Positions 46,862 through 56,258 of a DNA stretch of 64,000 nucleotides are shown here, one piece after another; position 1 is the stretch's first letter; each line of letters opens with the position of its first letter. A program made the translations under genes and the position numbers. The notes below the pieces were generated by a model. That model was given only the letters and a program-made list of their open reading frames with translations. It ran no database searches and was not told the DNA's origin. The stretch comes from Oceanirhabdus seepicola. GTDB lineage: Bacteria; Bacillota; Clostridia; Clostridiales; Clostridiaceae. Location: assembly GCF_023684385.1 (NCBI RefSeq), contig NZ_JAGSOJ010000001.1:827136-891135 (forward strand), given 5' to 3'.

Positions 46862-48661
46862 TTATTCTTCCACAAACAGTGATACAAATTCAAACTTATT
46901 ACAATCCACCAATCCCCTATTGGTTAATCTTAGTTCTGGTAGGCAAGCAAGTGAAATAAGTGCCATTGTCATAAATGGTGAAACTATATCACATCCGATT
47001 TGTTTCCATGCACTATCTAATTTTTCTACCATTTCAGCCATTTCTTCTAAAGGCTTATTACTCATAAGACCTGCTATTGGTAATGGAACTAAACCTAATA
47101 CTTTGCCATCTTGTACCGCTACCATTCCTCCACCACATTCTATTAATGTATTAGCAGCTAATGACATATCCTCATCATTTGTTCCTATAACTAGTAAATT
47201 GTGAGCATCATGAGCAACTGTTGCAGCCATAGCCCCTCTTTTAATGCCAAATCCTTTAACAAATCCATATCCTGCTGTTCCAGTTTCATGGTGTCTTTCA
47301 AAAACAACTGCTTTTAAAACATCTTTACTTGGGTCACATTGAACTTTATCATCTTTAACCTTAAGCTGAATATGTCTCTCATATGTACCAACTCTTTCAG
47401 GTATGATTTCAATAACCCTTGCAGTTACCTCTTTTTTATTCTCAGCCATAATATTAAAGGAAACTGGTGTTATTTTATCTTTAATATGCATAGAATGCAT
47501 AGCATCTTCAGGATAAGCATATTCAGCTATTGATGTAGTTAACACTCCATCCTTTGCAACTAAATTTCCATCTATAATAACTTTTGTTATTTTTACATTT
47601 TTTAAATCTTCTATAAATACAATGTCTGCGCATTTTCCTGGAGTTATAGAACCTAATTCATGATCCATTTGGAAACATTGTGCACAGTTTATTGTTACCA
47701 TTTGAATTGCAGTTAATGGGTCTATCCCTTCTTCTATAGCACGTTTTATAATATGATCTAAATGTCCATCTTTAAGCAATGTATGTGGATGAGTATCATC
47801 AGATATTAAAACAGCAAATCTACTATCTACTTTATTTTCTGTAATTGACTTACTTACTTCCTTTAAATCATGCCATGCAGAACCCTCTCTAAACATTGCA
47901 TACATTCCAAGACGCATTTTAGCAAGGGCATCTTCAGCTCTTGTAGATTCGTGACAACATCTTACACCTGATGCAATATATCCATTTAACCCTTTTCCTG
48001 TTTCAGGTAAAGAATAATGTCCCGTTACTGTGTTATTAGCTTTTAAAGTTTCTCCTACCACTCCATGAGCATGATCTGTAGAATAAAGTATACCTGGAAA
48101 ATTCATCATTTCTCCTAGACCAACTACTTCATCCCACTTCATTGTTTCTGCAACATCTTTTGGTCCTACAGCTGCTCCTGTATCTTCAAAACCGGGAACT
48201 GCTGGTACACAAGATGGTGTAGTTACCATATTTTTAAGTGGAGTACCCTTCCCATCTTCAATCATATAGCGTACACCATTCAATCCAAGTACATTACAAA
48301 TTTCATGTGGATCCATATATATTCCAACAGTACCATGTGGAACTACTGAACGAGCATATTCACTTACACTTAACATTGATGATTCAACATGAATATGACC
48401 ATCTAAAAAACCTGGTGCAATATATTGACCTTTTGCATCAATCACTTCTGTGTTTTCTCCTATACAATGTTTTGCATCACCTACTAATGCAATTCTCCCA
48501 CAACTAATTGCTACATCTATATTTTCAATAACTTCTCTTGTACAAACATTTATAAGCTTTGAATTTGTAATTACCATATCAGCTGATTCAAATCCCTGTG
48601 CTACACTTGATAAAGTTTTACTTACCTCCCAAAGAGGCTTTGTATTAAATTTATTAAACAT
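46862..48661 (-). CDS. ade: Adenine deaminase
   Basis: This 599-residue metal-dependent amidohydrolase converts adenine to hypoxanthine and ammonia in purine salvage. GFLDGHIHVESSM has the metal-binding HxH. Further motifs are MDPHEICNVLG, STDHAHGVVGE, HYSLPETGKGL, LISDDTHPHTL and, near the C-terminus, HDAHNLLVIGTND. Length and motifs are those of AdeC. AAAAGGAG precedes ATG. A purine riboswitch and terminator lie upstream, so transcription stops when the purine ligand is plentiful. Confidence 0.95.
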   Translation of the reverse strand: MFNKFNTKPLWEVSKTLSSVAQGFESADMVITNSKLINVCTREVIENIDVAISCGRIALVGDAKHCIGENTEVIDAKGQYIAPGFLDGHIHVESSMLSVSEYARSVVPHGTVGIYMDPHEICNVLGLNGVRYMIEDGKGTPLKNMVTTPSCVPAVPGFEDTGAAVGPKDVAETMKWDEVVGLGEMMNFPGILYSTDHAHGVVGETLKANNTVTGHYSLPETGKGLNGYIASGVRCCHESTRAEDALAKMRLGMYAMFREGSAWHDLKEVSKSITENKVDSRFAVLISDDTHPHTLLKDGHLDHIIKRAIEEGIDPLTAIQMVTINCAQCFQMDHELGSITPGKCADIVFIEDLKNVKITKVIIDGNLVAKDGVLTTSIAEYAYPEDAMHSMHIKDKITPVSFNIMAENKKEVTARVIEIIPERVGTYERHIQLKVKDDKVQCDPSKDVLKAVVFERHHETGTAGYGFVKGFGIKRGAMAATVAHDAHNLLVIGTNDEDMSLAANTLIECGGGMVAVQDGKVLGLVPLPIAGLMSNKPLEEMAEMVEKLDSAWKQIGCDIVSPFMTMALISLACLPELRLTNRGLVDCNKFEFVSLFVEE

Positions 48662-48708
48662 CTTTCTATCTCCTTTTATCTTTTTATAAATTTCATGCTC
48701 ATAATATT

Positions 48709-48755
48709 AAAAAAGACGATAAGGTTTTCATACTATAAATGAAAACCTTATCGTC
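48709..48755 (-). terminator. Riboswitch expression-platform terminator
   Basis: A perfect 17-base stem, GACGATAAGGTTTTCAT (48715-48731) with 48739-48755, is followed on the - strand by TTTTTT. It lies between the aptamer and the adenine deaminase start. Confidence 0.9.
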
Positions 48756-48809
48756 CATTATTTTAGATAATAAAAATAAATATTTAAAATAACCATAAGT
48801 AGGATTCCA

Positions 48810-48874
48810 CTCATAGTTAGACAATTTAAGGTTATCTAGTAGAAACTTCCCTCCATATTTGGGAATTATATGAG
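48810..48874 (-). promoter_or_regulatory. Purine riboswitch aptamer
   Basis: On the - strand P1 is CTCATA/TATGAG. The conserved core TATAAT, GTTTCTAC and AACTATGAG is present, with two hairpins around CTTAAAT and ATATGG-type loops. The base that reads the ligand (position 74 in the xpt numbering) is C in AACTATG, where adenine riboswitches have T. This predicts a guanine/hypoxanthine ligand. With the terminator downstream, it is an OFF switch for adenine deaminase. Confidence 0.85.
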
Positions 48875-48973
48875 CAAATTATTAAATTAAAACTATATAA
48901 ACAAGTCTACAACATCTTTAAATAAAATCAAATTAAGTAAAATAATTGATTATTTAAAAGAATTCGTAACCTG

Positions 48974-49002
48974 ATATTATCAAAGTTAACCTTTTAAGTC
49001 AA
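48974..49002 (-). promoter_or_regulatory. Promoter of the riboswitch-ade unit
   Basis: TTGACT (48997-49002) and TAATAT (48974-48979) are 17 bases apart on the - strand. The IS256-family element begins only ~70 bases upstream. Confidence 0.7.
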
Positions 49003-49064
49003 TATTTTTACAAATATCAATATAAAAAGACGCAAATTACCAGCAAACGCCGCGAAAGATTATT

Positions 49065-50555
49065 ATGTAATAGAGTGTGGCAATAGTTTTGTGTAAAGCT
49101 CATTAAATTTCAGAAATGAATATACTTTATTTTAACTAGGAAGAAGTTATAAATTGAACTCATTCCTAGTTTTACTCATTTATAAAAAAATATTACAGTT
49201 AAATTCAAAAAAGTTGTCATTCCTATAATCTCTTATTTAGGACATGCTTAATTATACTGCATTTATATCAAATCTTTCTTCAAAGTGTATTGCTAATTGC
49301 CCTAGTATTGTTGCCCAACACCTAACACTTTGAGTCCATTTATTAGTTGAATCTATTGTTGCCAAGTACAACATTTTAAATAAACCTTCATCAGACGGGA
49401 ATATGCTTCTATTCTTCGTAACCTTTCTCAACTGCCTGTTGTAGCTTTCCATTGCATTAGTTGTATAAATCATCTTACGTATTTCTTCAGGGTATTTAAA
49501 GAATGTAGCTAACTCTTCCCAGTTATTCTCCCATGATTTTATTGAAATTGAATATTGGTCATTCCATTTGTCTTTAAATTTTTCAAGCTCCATTAACGCT
49601 GATTCTTCAGTTGATGCTTTATAAACTAATTTTAGATCAGCACAGAATTCCTTTCTGTGTTTATAAGAAACATATTTTGTTGAGTTTCTTATTTGATGTA
49701 CAATACAGCGTTGTATCTCTGTTTCAGGATATATTGCTTTAATTGCATCACTGAATCCAGTAAGCCCGTCAATTGCTGCTATAAAGATATCTCTTACGCC
49801 TCTATTCTTTAAGTCCGTTAGGACTGTGAGCCAATATTTTGCACTTTCATTTTTGCCAATCCAAATTCCCAGTACATCTTTCATACCATGAATATCTATC
49901 CCAATTATTATATAAGCAGCTTTGTTCATAACCTTACCATCACTTCGTACTTTATAATGTATAGCATCTAAGAAGATTATTGGATATACCGCGTCTAGTG
50001 GTCTGTTTTGCCACTCATGAGCATGTGGAAGTATCTTATCAGTAATTCGTGATATTAATGTATGAGATGCGTCTATTCCATATATATCCTCAAGATGTTT
50101 ACTTATATCTCTAGTAGTCATCCCCTTAGCATACATACCTAGCACCTTATCCTCTATGCTTGATACGTCATTCTGATTTTTCTTAACAGCCTTCGGCTCA
50201 AATTCTCCGTTTCTATCTCTTGGTACGCTCAATTCCATTTCACCAAGATCTGAAATTACTTTTTTTGAGCTATAACCATTGCGACTGTTGCTAGTATTCT
50301 TATTTTTATAATCATACTTTGTGTAGCCTAAATGATCATCAAGCTCCGCTTCTAACATCTCTTGAAGGGTACCTGAAAATACCTCTTTCAATGCACTTTG
50401 AATATCTTTAGCTGATTTTAGATTGTTTGCACTAATAAATTCTCTTAAAAGTTCTTTTCTTAAAACCATAATAGTCTGTGTACCTCCTATGAATACTATT
50501 TTTAAGTATACCCATTTTGAGGTTTACACAGACTATATTACAGACTCATGTAATA
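49065..50555. mobile_element. Complete IS256-family insertion sequence with target duplications
   Basis: The element spans 49073-50547 (1475 bp) and is flanked by 8-bp direct repeats ATGTAATA at 49065-49072 and 50548-50555, as expected for the family. Imperfect terminal inverted repeats start GAGT(G/C)TG and contain ATAGT..TGTGTAAA.CTCA (49073-49102 and 50518-50547). An additional inner copy of ATAGTCTGTGTA lies at 50471-50482. One transposase gene is intact. The exact target duplication suggests fairly recent insertion. Confidence 0.9.
49252..50469 (-). CDS. IS256-family transposase
   Basis: This 405-residue mutator-type transposase has FLDAIHYK (first catalytic Asp), AAIDGLTGF (second Asp), CIVHQIRNS (the family's C-x2-H) and TTNAMESYNRQLRKVTKNR (catalytic Glu). 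The N-terminal half is a helical DNA-binding region, with LGYTKYD and RNGYSSKKV. It is full length and appears functional. AGGAGGT lies upstream of the ATG. Confidence 0.95.
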   Translation of the reverse strand: MVLRKELLREFISANNLKSAKDIQSALKEVFSGTLQEMLEAELDDHLGYTKYDYKNKNTSNSRNGYSSKKVISDLGEMELSVPRDRNGEFEPKAVKKNQNDVSSIEDKVLGMYAKGMTTRDISKHLEDIYGIDASHTLISRITDKILPHAHEWQNRPLDAVYPIIFLDAIHYKVRSDGKVMNKAAYIIIGIDIHGMKDVLGIWIGKNESAKYWLTVLTDLKNRGVRDIFIAAIDGLTGFSDAIKAIYPETEIQRCIVHQIRNSTKYVSYKHRKEFCADLKLVYKASTEESALMELEKFKDKWNDQYSISIKSWENNWEELATFFKYPEEIRKMIYTTNAMESYNRQLRKVTKNRSIFPSDEGLFKMLYLATIDSTNKWTQSVRCWATILGQLAIHFEERFDINAV

Positions 50556-50657
50556 AATTAATATTACGTCATCAATATATAAATAAAACTTCATAATAGC
50601 TATCATATCATCTATCTACGCTATTACTTTTGAATCATTTGTATAATCTATAGGACA

Positions 50658-50804
50658 CTATACAACAAAAGCAGACCTTGATATATTCGAAGACCCTATA
50701 AAGATATGACCATCTCCATCCTCTCCAGTAAAACATCTATTATTTATCTCAATACCCTTCTCGGATATACTTTCTATAGAAACTTCTTTTATCTCTTCTA
50801 TCAT
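50658..50804 (-). pseudogene. Fragment of a phospholipase D-type helicase
   Basis: A 48-codon frame encodes EEIKEVSIESISEKG and IFIGSSNISRSAF, the second half of a PLD-like domain (GSSNIS(R/K)SAL) of the kind fused in front of superfamily 2 helicases. The frame stops where the domain would continue. AAGGTGAT precedes ATG. It is the N-terminal portion of the same helicase family seen as fragments at 28896 and 57613. Confidence 0.6.
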
Positions 50805-50845
50805 ATTTATCACCTTTTAAGTTATTTTAATTTCTTCCTCAACAA

Positions 50846-51190
50846 TTATTTAACTGGAAATAATTGAGGTTTTTCATACCCTTCTCTCTTTTCTCTTTCT
50901 TCTTTTTCTTCTCTTGCTTCTCTTTCTTCTCTTATTGAATCCATTGCGGTTTTAAGCCACCCCAATTCTTTTCTTACAAACATCTTTGAGTCAACCCACC
51001 CTAAAATATCATCATGTGTCAAGTGATCAATTTTCTCATATCTCATACCAAACTTCTCAAATTCACGCTTAAATACTATTATTACTTCCCCATCTTTAAC
51101 AATGTGAGTAATCTTTAGATTTAAATTCTGTTCATCAGCTAATTTCTGAAGTTCTTTAACGAATTTATAATATTTTATGCTGTCTATCAT
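50846..51190 (-). CDS. Hypothetical small charged protein
   Basis: The product has 114 residues starting MIDSIKYYKF. The C-terminal ~35 residues are almost all Arg/Glu/Lys (EEREAREEKEEREKREG), a likely coiled coil or disordered tail. I prefer the start at 51190, with GGGAG nine bases upstream, over the ATG at 51199, which is too close to the same site. No family is recognised. It lies between an IS element and an unrelated hydrolase, with no operon partner. Confidence 0.6.
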   Translation of the reverse strand: MIDSIKYYKFVKELQKLADEQNLNLKITHIVKDGEVIIVFKREFEKFGMRYEKIDHLTHDDILGWVDSKMFVRKELGWLKTAMDSIREEREAREEKEEREKREGYEKPQLFPVK

Positions 51191-51367
51191 TGCTTTCATC
51201 TCCCAAATTCAGTATAATTAGTTATTGATAGTTTTATTAAGGTTAATACGGTTATGTCGCCAAACATTTCCCCTAATTGACTTTAATATTTTTTAAATCA
51301 TCTATTTTTAATAGGTGATTTTAATCTCCTAGAACCAAAGTCACAGTCACCACCCGAATTATCAAAA

Positions 51368-52324
51368 TTAACAATTGCATATGAAACTTAATGCTTTATT
51401 TAATTTATCAGGTAGGTCATATGGAATGGCATGTCCTATTCCTTTATTAACATAGAATTCATAGGGTAGATTAACTTCTTCAAATACTTTAATCATTTCA
51501 TCCTGCTCCTCCAATGGTATTAAAACTTCTCCTTCCATAAATATCCCCCTAACACCTCTTTCAGCAGCAAGCTTAACATTCTCATTAGTAAATGATTCTG
51601 GAATATCTGGACCTAAGGCGATAAACCCCTTTATAGGAATAACATTGGCAAATGTAATATCTAAAGCTGTTATTGCTCCCCCAGAAAACCCTCCAACTAC
51701 TACATACTTTTCATCAATAGAATAATTGTTTAGTATTAAGTTATAACATTTCTTAATGTCATTTCTAGAAATGAGTGAATTTATTAACCAACCATAACCA
51801 TTATGATGGTATAACTGTGAAGATTGAACATATACAAAAATAAAATCGCTTTTTAAAAACTCATCCGGTTTCCAGTATTCACTAAACTCACCTATATTTC
51901 CAGGATCACCATGCAATGCAATAAATAATGGATACTTCTTTCCTTCAATATAATTACTAGGTAAATGTACAGCATATTTAAATCCTGCCTTTTCACTAGC
52001 ACTTGTTAATAATAGTTCGTTTTTGCCCTTAAGTTCCATATATCTGTTATCTTTTTTCATAGCAATTAAGTCAAAAATATCATTATCACATGCAAATCCT
52101 TCATTAATTAGATGTGATAATACATCAATAGATTCTTCATACATTCCTTCTGCACAATAAAATTCAGCTTTTGAAAGCATTATTTCAAAAAAATATTTAT
52201 CAAATTCCTTTTTAGGAAGATATTTTGACGCATGTTCTAATAAATTTAAGGCTTCTTTATATTTATTTTGGTTATAAAGAGTAGTAATTTTACTTTCAAA
52301 TTCCCAATACTTTTTATATTTCAT
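51368..52324 (-). CDS. Alpha/beta hydrolase (esterase/phospholipase-like) with N-terminal helical repeats
   Basis: The protein has 318 residues. The first ~110 residues look like TPR-type helices (NKYKEALNLLEHASKYLP, YEESIDVLSHL). An alpha/beta hydrolase domain follows with ALHGDPGN (oxyanion loop), GGFSGGAI (nucleophile Ser) and GIGHAIP (catalytic His). It has no signal peptide, so it is cytoplasmic. The substrate is unknown. AAAGGAG precedes ATG. Confidence 0.8.
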   Translation of the reverse strand: MKYKKYWEFESKITTLYNQNKYKEALNLLEHASKYLPKKEFDKYFFEIMLSKAEFYCAEGMYEESIDVLSHLINEGFACDNDIFDLIAMKKDNRYMELKGKNELLLTSASEKAGFKYAVHLPSNYIEGKKYPLFIALHGDPGNIGEFSEYWKPDEFLKSDFIFVYVQSSQLYHHNGYGWLINSLISRNDIKKCYNLILNNYSIDEKYVVVGGFSGGAITALDITFANVIPIKGFIALGPDIPESFTNENVKLAAERGVRGIFMEGEVLIPLEEQDEMIKVFEEVNLPYEFYVNKGIGHAIPYDLPDKLNKALSFICNC

Positions 52325-52607
52325 ATTAAGTTCTCCTTTTGTCTAAAGTAGTGTCAAGTTTGACTCCCTGTTTGATTATTTAAATACTTATATATCATGG
52401 GCTACAGAGTGTTTTGTATAAAAAAATAATGACCCCTTCTAAAAAACCTTAATACTAATTTACACATATTTCATATTGTAACATGTTCCCCCACTTATCA
52501 TCAATAAACGCCTTATTATATTTACCATTTGCTTTTTCATGAACCAGGGTCACAATCACCACGCGATTTCTTTTTGCATAAAATTTTGAATCAACCCACT
52601 TAAGGTG
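52325..52607. other. Gene-free region with relic frames
   Basis: On the - strand near 52460-52580 a frame reads NRVVIVTLVHEKANGKYN and ends in a stop. A similar RVVTVTLVL piece lies near 51335-51365. These look like two decayed copies of the same gene end, and neither is functional. Confidence 0.3.
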
Positions 52608-52609
52608 TA

Positions 52610-52644
52610 AAAAAATAACCATATCAGACATAGCTGATATGGTT
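52610..52644 (-). terminator. Terminator after the AraC-UvrA-serine hydrolase operon
   Basis: AACCATATCAG (52617-52627) pairs perfectly with 52634-52644 and is followed on the - strand by ATTTTTTT. It lies 80 bases beyond the serine hydrolase stop. Confidence 0.85.
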
Positions 52645-52723
52645 GGTACCTCTCATCAAAATTTAACTAACAAATTTAATCGTTTAATTCACACTTACTT
52701 AATTTATGAAAGTGGAAATATAC

Positions 52724-53746
52724 TTAGTCTATTACAGAAGGAAGGATACACTTCTTAATAAGCTGCCATCTATCACGAGGTTTAGTGATTATTTTAGATG
52801 CGATTGCTACCACCAAGTCTTTTTCTGGTATGCAGCAAATGATATTACCGCCATCACCTATCGCTGAATATGCAAAGACTCCATCTTCTTCCTGTAACCA
52901 CCATAGGTAACCATATTTGTTGGAGTTCATTGCTGTTGATTCATCAATCCATGACTTAGAAATAATATGATTACCATTCCAAACGCCACCATTCACATAT
53001 AGAAATCCAAATCGTGCCATATCTCTAGGGGTTAGTGTAAGTCCCCATCCACCTGTGGAGTTACCAATGGGATCTTTGACCCACCCTTTTACATTTTTCC
53101 CGAATAAATCTTCATATCCATATGCTTTCATTTCATAATCCAGAATTACCCTCATGCCAATAGGTTGAAATAAGCACTCATTGGCAAACTCTCGGGCGCA
53201 TTTTCCTGTGGCACGAGCGATGATAGCAGAAAGTAGGTGAGCTCCTGCAGTGGAATATTTAAAAGCGCCAATTTTTCCATTTTGCCCTAGTTGGTCAAGG
53301 GTATATTTTACCCAGTCTGGTTGTCTACACAGTCTGTCTAGCGGTTCCTGCCAGTTCTTAAAGGGATATGGAGCAGTCATTGTGAGAAGATTACGTATGG
53401 TTATTGCTCCTTTCTGTATATCAGCAGGATTAGAAACATATTCAGGGAAGAAATCCAGCACCTTCTGATCAACACTTTTGATATATCCTTTGTCTATTGC
53501 AATACCAATTAGGGCAGATATAATACTTTTTGTCACGGATGCTACATGGAAGGTATCCTTAGGACCATAACCATTATAATATCTTTCAAAGACAATATTT
53601 CCTTGACGTACAACAACTATCCCATTTATATTGTTATATTGCGACATTATAATAGGTTCAAGCTCTGAGAGCTTTTTCGAGTCCATTCCTACTGCTACGG
53701 GGTCTGCATTTTGCCATTTAATAGTTGGCCAGTAGTCTCTTTCCAT
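52724..53746 (-). CDS. Serine hydrolase of the class C beta-lactamase family
   Basis: The product has 340 residues without a signal peptide. HVASVTKSIIS has the catalytic SxxK (near residue 70), KYSTAGAHLLSAI supplies the Tyr-x-(N/S) element and IGDGGN replaces the usual KTG. The family includes D-aminopeptidases and esterases as well as beta-lactamases, and the absence of an export signal argues against a secreted beta-lactamase. The start shares one base with the uvrA-like stop, with GGGAGG before it, so the genes are translationally coupled. Confidence 0.88.
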   Translation of the reverse strand: MERDYWPTIKWQNADPVAVGMDSKKLSELEPIIMSQYNNINGIVVVRQGNIVFERYYNGYGPKDTFHVASVTKSIISALIGIAIDKGYIKSVDQKVLDFFPEYVSNPADIQKGAITIRNLLTMTAPYPFKNWQEPLDRLCRQPDWVKYTLDQLGQNGKIGAFKYSTAGAHLLSAIIARATGKCAREFANECLFQPIGMRVILDYEMKAYGYEDLFGKNVKGWVKDPIGNSTGGWGLTLTPRDMARFGFLYVNGGVWNGNHIISKSWIDESTAMNSNKYGYLWWLQEEDGVFAYSAIGDGGNIICCIPEKDLVVAIASKIITKPRDRWQLIKKCILPSVID

Positions 53747-56166
53747 TATAAATACCTCCCTGTTATAGATTTTGAGTTTTTTTTCAGCGTCCCGGGAGAA
53801 CCTTCTGCAATGATATATCCTCCTTTTTCGCCTCCTTCTGGACCAAGTTCAATAATCCAATCGCAGGTTTTTAGAACTTCTGTATCATGTTCAACCACAA
53901 TGACAGAATTTCCTTTTGCTATAAGTTCATCCAATAACTTAATAAGTTTGGCGGTATCATGTAGACTAAGACCTGTAGTGGGTTCATCCAGCACATAAAG
54001 AATATTACCTTTTCGTCTTTTGCCAATCTCTTTGGCAAGTTTAATCCTTTGGGATTCACCACCACTTAAAGTAGGGGTAGGTTGACCTAGTTTGATATAA
54101 CCCATGCCGATTTGTTCAAGAACTTTCAAGGTTGACACTATACTTATATTATCTTCGAAAAAACCTACCGCTTCAGACACACTCATTTCAAGGATATCGT
54201 GGATATTTTTATTCTTATATTTAATAGATAGAGCCTCATCATTAAATCTTTTCCCATGGCACTCACTACATGTTTTATCTATGCTTAAATTACTTGCTAA
54301 CCATATTTTTTCATAACCACTGCCGCCACATTTAGAACAAGCACCTTTGGAGTTGAATGAAAAATGGCCTGCAGTGAATTTTTGTTCGATTGCTTCTAGT
54401 TGATGAGCAAACAGGATACGTATTTTATCCCAGATACCAATATAAGAGACAGGGTTTGAATTCATATTTCTACCAATTGGAGCTTGAGATATTTCTGCGT
54501 ATCCTGAAATATATTCCATACCCTCTAGTCTATCTGCAACGGTTTCTTCCACTACAGATTCATCTTCATTATCTATTTCATTTTCTTCAATATCTGTTCT
54601 ATCATTATCCAATTGGTTATTAAAATAGCTTTTAATAAGAGGAAGTAGCGTATCTGCTATAAGTGAACTTTTCCCACTTCCTGACTTACCAGCTATTCCC
54701 ACCATAGCTCTTAAAGGGAATGATACAGTCACATCTTTAAGATTATTTGTGTTTGCATTCCGAATGACAATCCTTGGTCTTTCTTCATCATATATAATAC
54801 TTTGATGTGTTGTTCTGCTTGGCATAGTTAACTTACCTGAAAGATACTGCCCTGTGATTGTTTCCTTACATTGAAGTAAACCTTCCAAGTCTCCCTGATA
54901 TATTACCTGCCCCCCACGTATACCAGCTTTGGGTCCAATATCAATAATATGCTCTGCCATTTTGATGGTATTTTTATCATGCTCTACCACAATGACTGTG
55001 TTACCTAATTCCTTCAATTTATTAATGGATTTCAAAATATCGCTCTTTTCAGATTCATGTAATCCTGCTGTTGGTTCGTCAAGCACGTAGATTAATGAAT
55101 CCATCTTTGAATCCAGATGGGCATTTAGAAATAGCCTTTGGATTTCTCCACCGCTCAAAGTTGACATTTCTCTGTATAAGGATAGATGACCTAAGCGGGA
55201 TTTTATTAAATGCTTCGTCTTGACTAGTATATCTTTAAGCAAGTTCTCCCCAAATTGAGTTAATATAGCTTGTTTTAATAATCCTTCAAGAAACTTATGT
55301 ATTTCTGAAATGGTCATTTTCCCAAGTTCACCAATATGCTTGCCACTTAAAAGTACTCTGCGTGCTTCTTCTCCAACTCGAGATCCATGGCAGTCAGAGC
55401 AAGTAGTCATAGTATAAATACCATTTAAATCTTCCCCCTTTTGATAACGTCTTTGAAAGATTCTTATCAAAGAATAGCTGCGTTTTCCGTTTTCATAACA
55501 ACCATAAACCACTTCATTTTTCACATCTTCTGGCAATTGAGAGAATGGCATTGAAAAATACTCTTTAAACTTTTTCTGCAGTAGTTTCATGTAACCGGGA
55601 GTAACTTTAACCATATTAAAAACTTGTTTTAGAGTTGTATCATTGTCTGGAATCAGTTTTTCTATGTTAATTTTAAAATATGATCCACGTCCGGAGCACT
55701 TCATGCACATTCCACTTGAAGAGTTATATGAGAAATAACTTGGTTCCAAACGTTCTTCTACATTTCCGCAGTTAGCACAGATAAGATTATCATCCAATGG
55801 TGTCCCACAAGTGGAACAGATTATTTGTCCTTCACCTGCATAGAGTAATGCAAGCATATTAATAATACTTGTTTTTGAACCTACCGTTGAACGAGGATTA
55901 CTTTGGCGGATAATATTTTGTTTAACCGCTATGGCAGGACCTAACCCTTGAATACTATCAAATTTGTTTTCATTGTCAATTCCAGCAAATATGCCTAAGG
56001 ATTGAAGGTATTGTTTACGCCCTTCTTCGAATATGATGTCGAACACAAGACTTGATTTACCTGAACCACTAACGCCTGTTGCAACTACGAGCTTATTCTT
56101 TGGGATAGAGATATCTAAATTTTTCAGATTATGAACTCGTGCTCCTTGAATTTTTATTTCTTTCAT
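53746..56166 (-). CDS. UvrA-like ABC ATPase (short UvrA paralogue)
   Basis: The product has 806 residues, shorter than UvrA (~940). It has two ABC domains: GVSGSGKSSL, LSGGEIQR and VLDEPTAGL in the first; GKSGSGKSSL, LSGGESQR and VLDEPTTGL in the second. Zinc modules CSTCG/CANCG, CMKCSGRG and CSKCGGSG are present. Short UvrA paralogues (UvrA2, DrrC-like) are linked to resistance against DNA-binding drugs rather than to general excision repair. Together with an AraC/GyrI-type regulator it fits a drug-response operon. GAGGTG precedes ATG. Confidence 0.9.
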   Translation of the reverse strand: MKEIKIQGARVHNLKNLDISIPKNKLVVATGVSGSGKSSLVFDIIFEEGRKQYLQSLGIFAGIDNENKFDSIQGLGPAIAVKQNIIRQSNPRSTVGSKTSIINMLALLYAGEGQIICSTCGTPLDDNLICANCGNVEERLEPSYFSYNSSSGMCMKCSGRGSYFKINIEKLIPDNDTTLKQVFNMVKVTPGYMKLLQKKFKEYFSMPFSQLPEDVKNEVVYGCYENGKRSYSLIRIFQRRYQKGEDLNGIYTMTTCSDCHGSRVGEEARRVLLSGKHIGELGKMTISEIHKFLEGLLKQAILTQFGENLLKDILVKTKHLIKSRLGHLSLYREMSTLSGGEIQRLFLNAHLDSKMDSLIYVLDEPTAGLHESEKSDILKSINKLKELGNTVIVVEHDKNTIKMAEHIIDIGPKAGIRGGQVIYQGDLEGLLQCKETITGQYLSGKLTMPSRTTHQSIIYDEERPRIVIRNANTNNLKDVTVSFPLRAMVGIAGKSGSGKSSLIADTLLPLIKSYFNNQLDNDRTDIEENEIDNEDESVVEETVADRLEGMEYISGYAEISQAPIGRNMNSNPVSYIGIWDKIRILFAHQLEAIEQKFTAGHFSFNSKGACSKCGGSGYEKIWLASNLSIDKTCSECHGKRFNDEALSIKYKNKNIHDILEMSVSEAVGFFEDNISIVSTLKVLEQIGMGYIKLGQPTPTLSGGESQRIKLAKEIGKRRKGNILYVLDEPTTGLSLHDTAKLIKLLDELIAKGNSVIVVEHDTEVLKTCDWIIELGPEGGEKGGYIIAEGSPGTLKKNSKSITGRYL

Positions 56167-56258
56167 AAATTCACCTCATTTTATTACTTGTATCAAACTA
56201 TAAAGTTGGGTGCTTTAATCCCTTGAAAGCAAGAATAGAGGCAAGTTGAATTTGGTTA

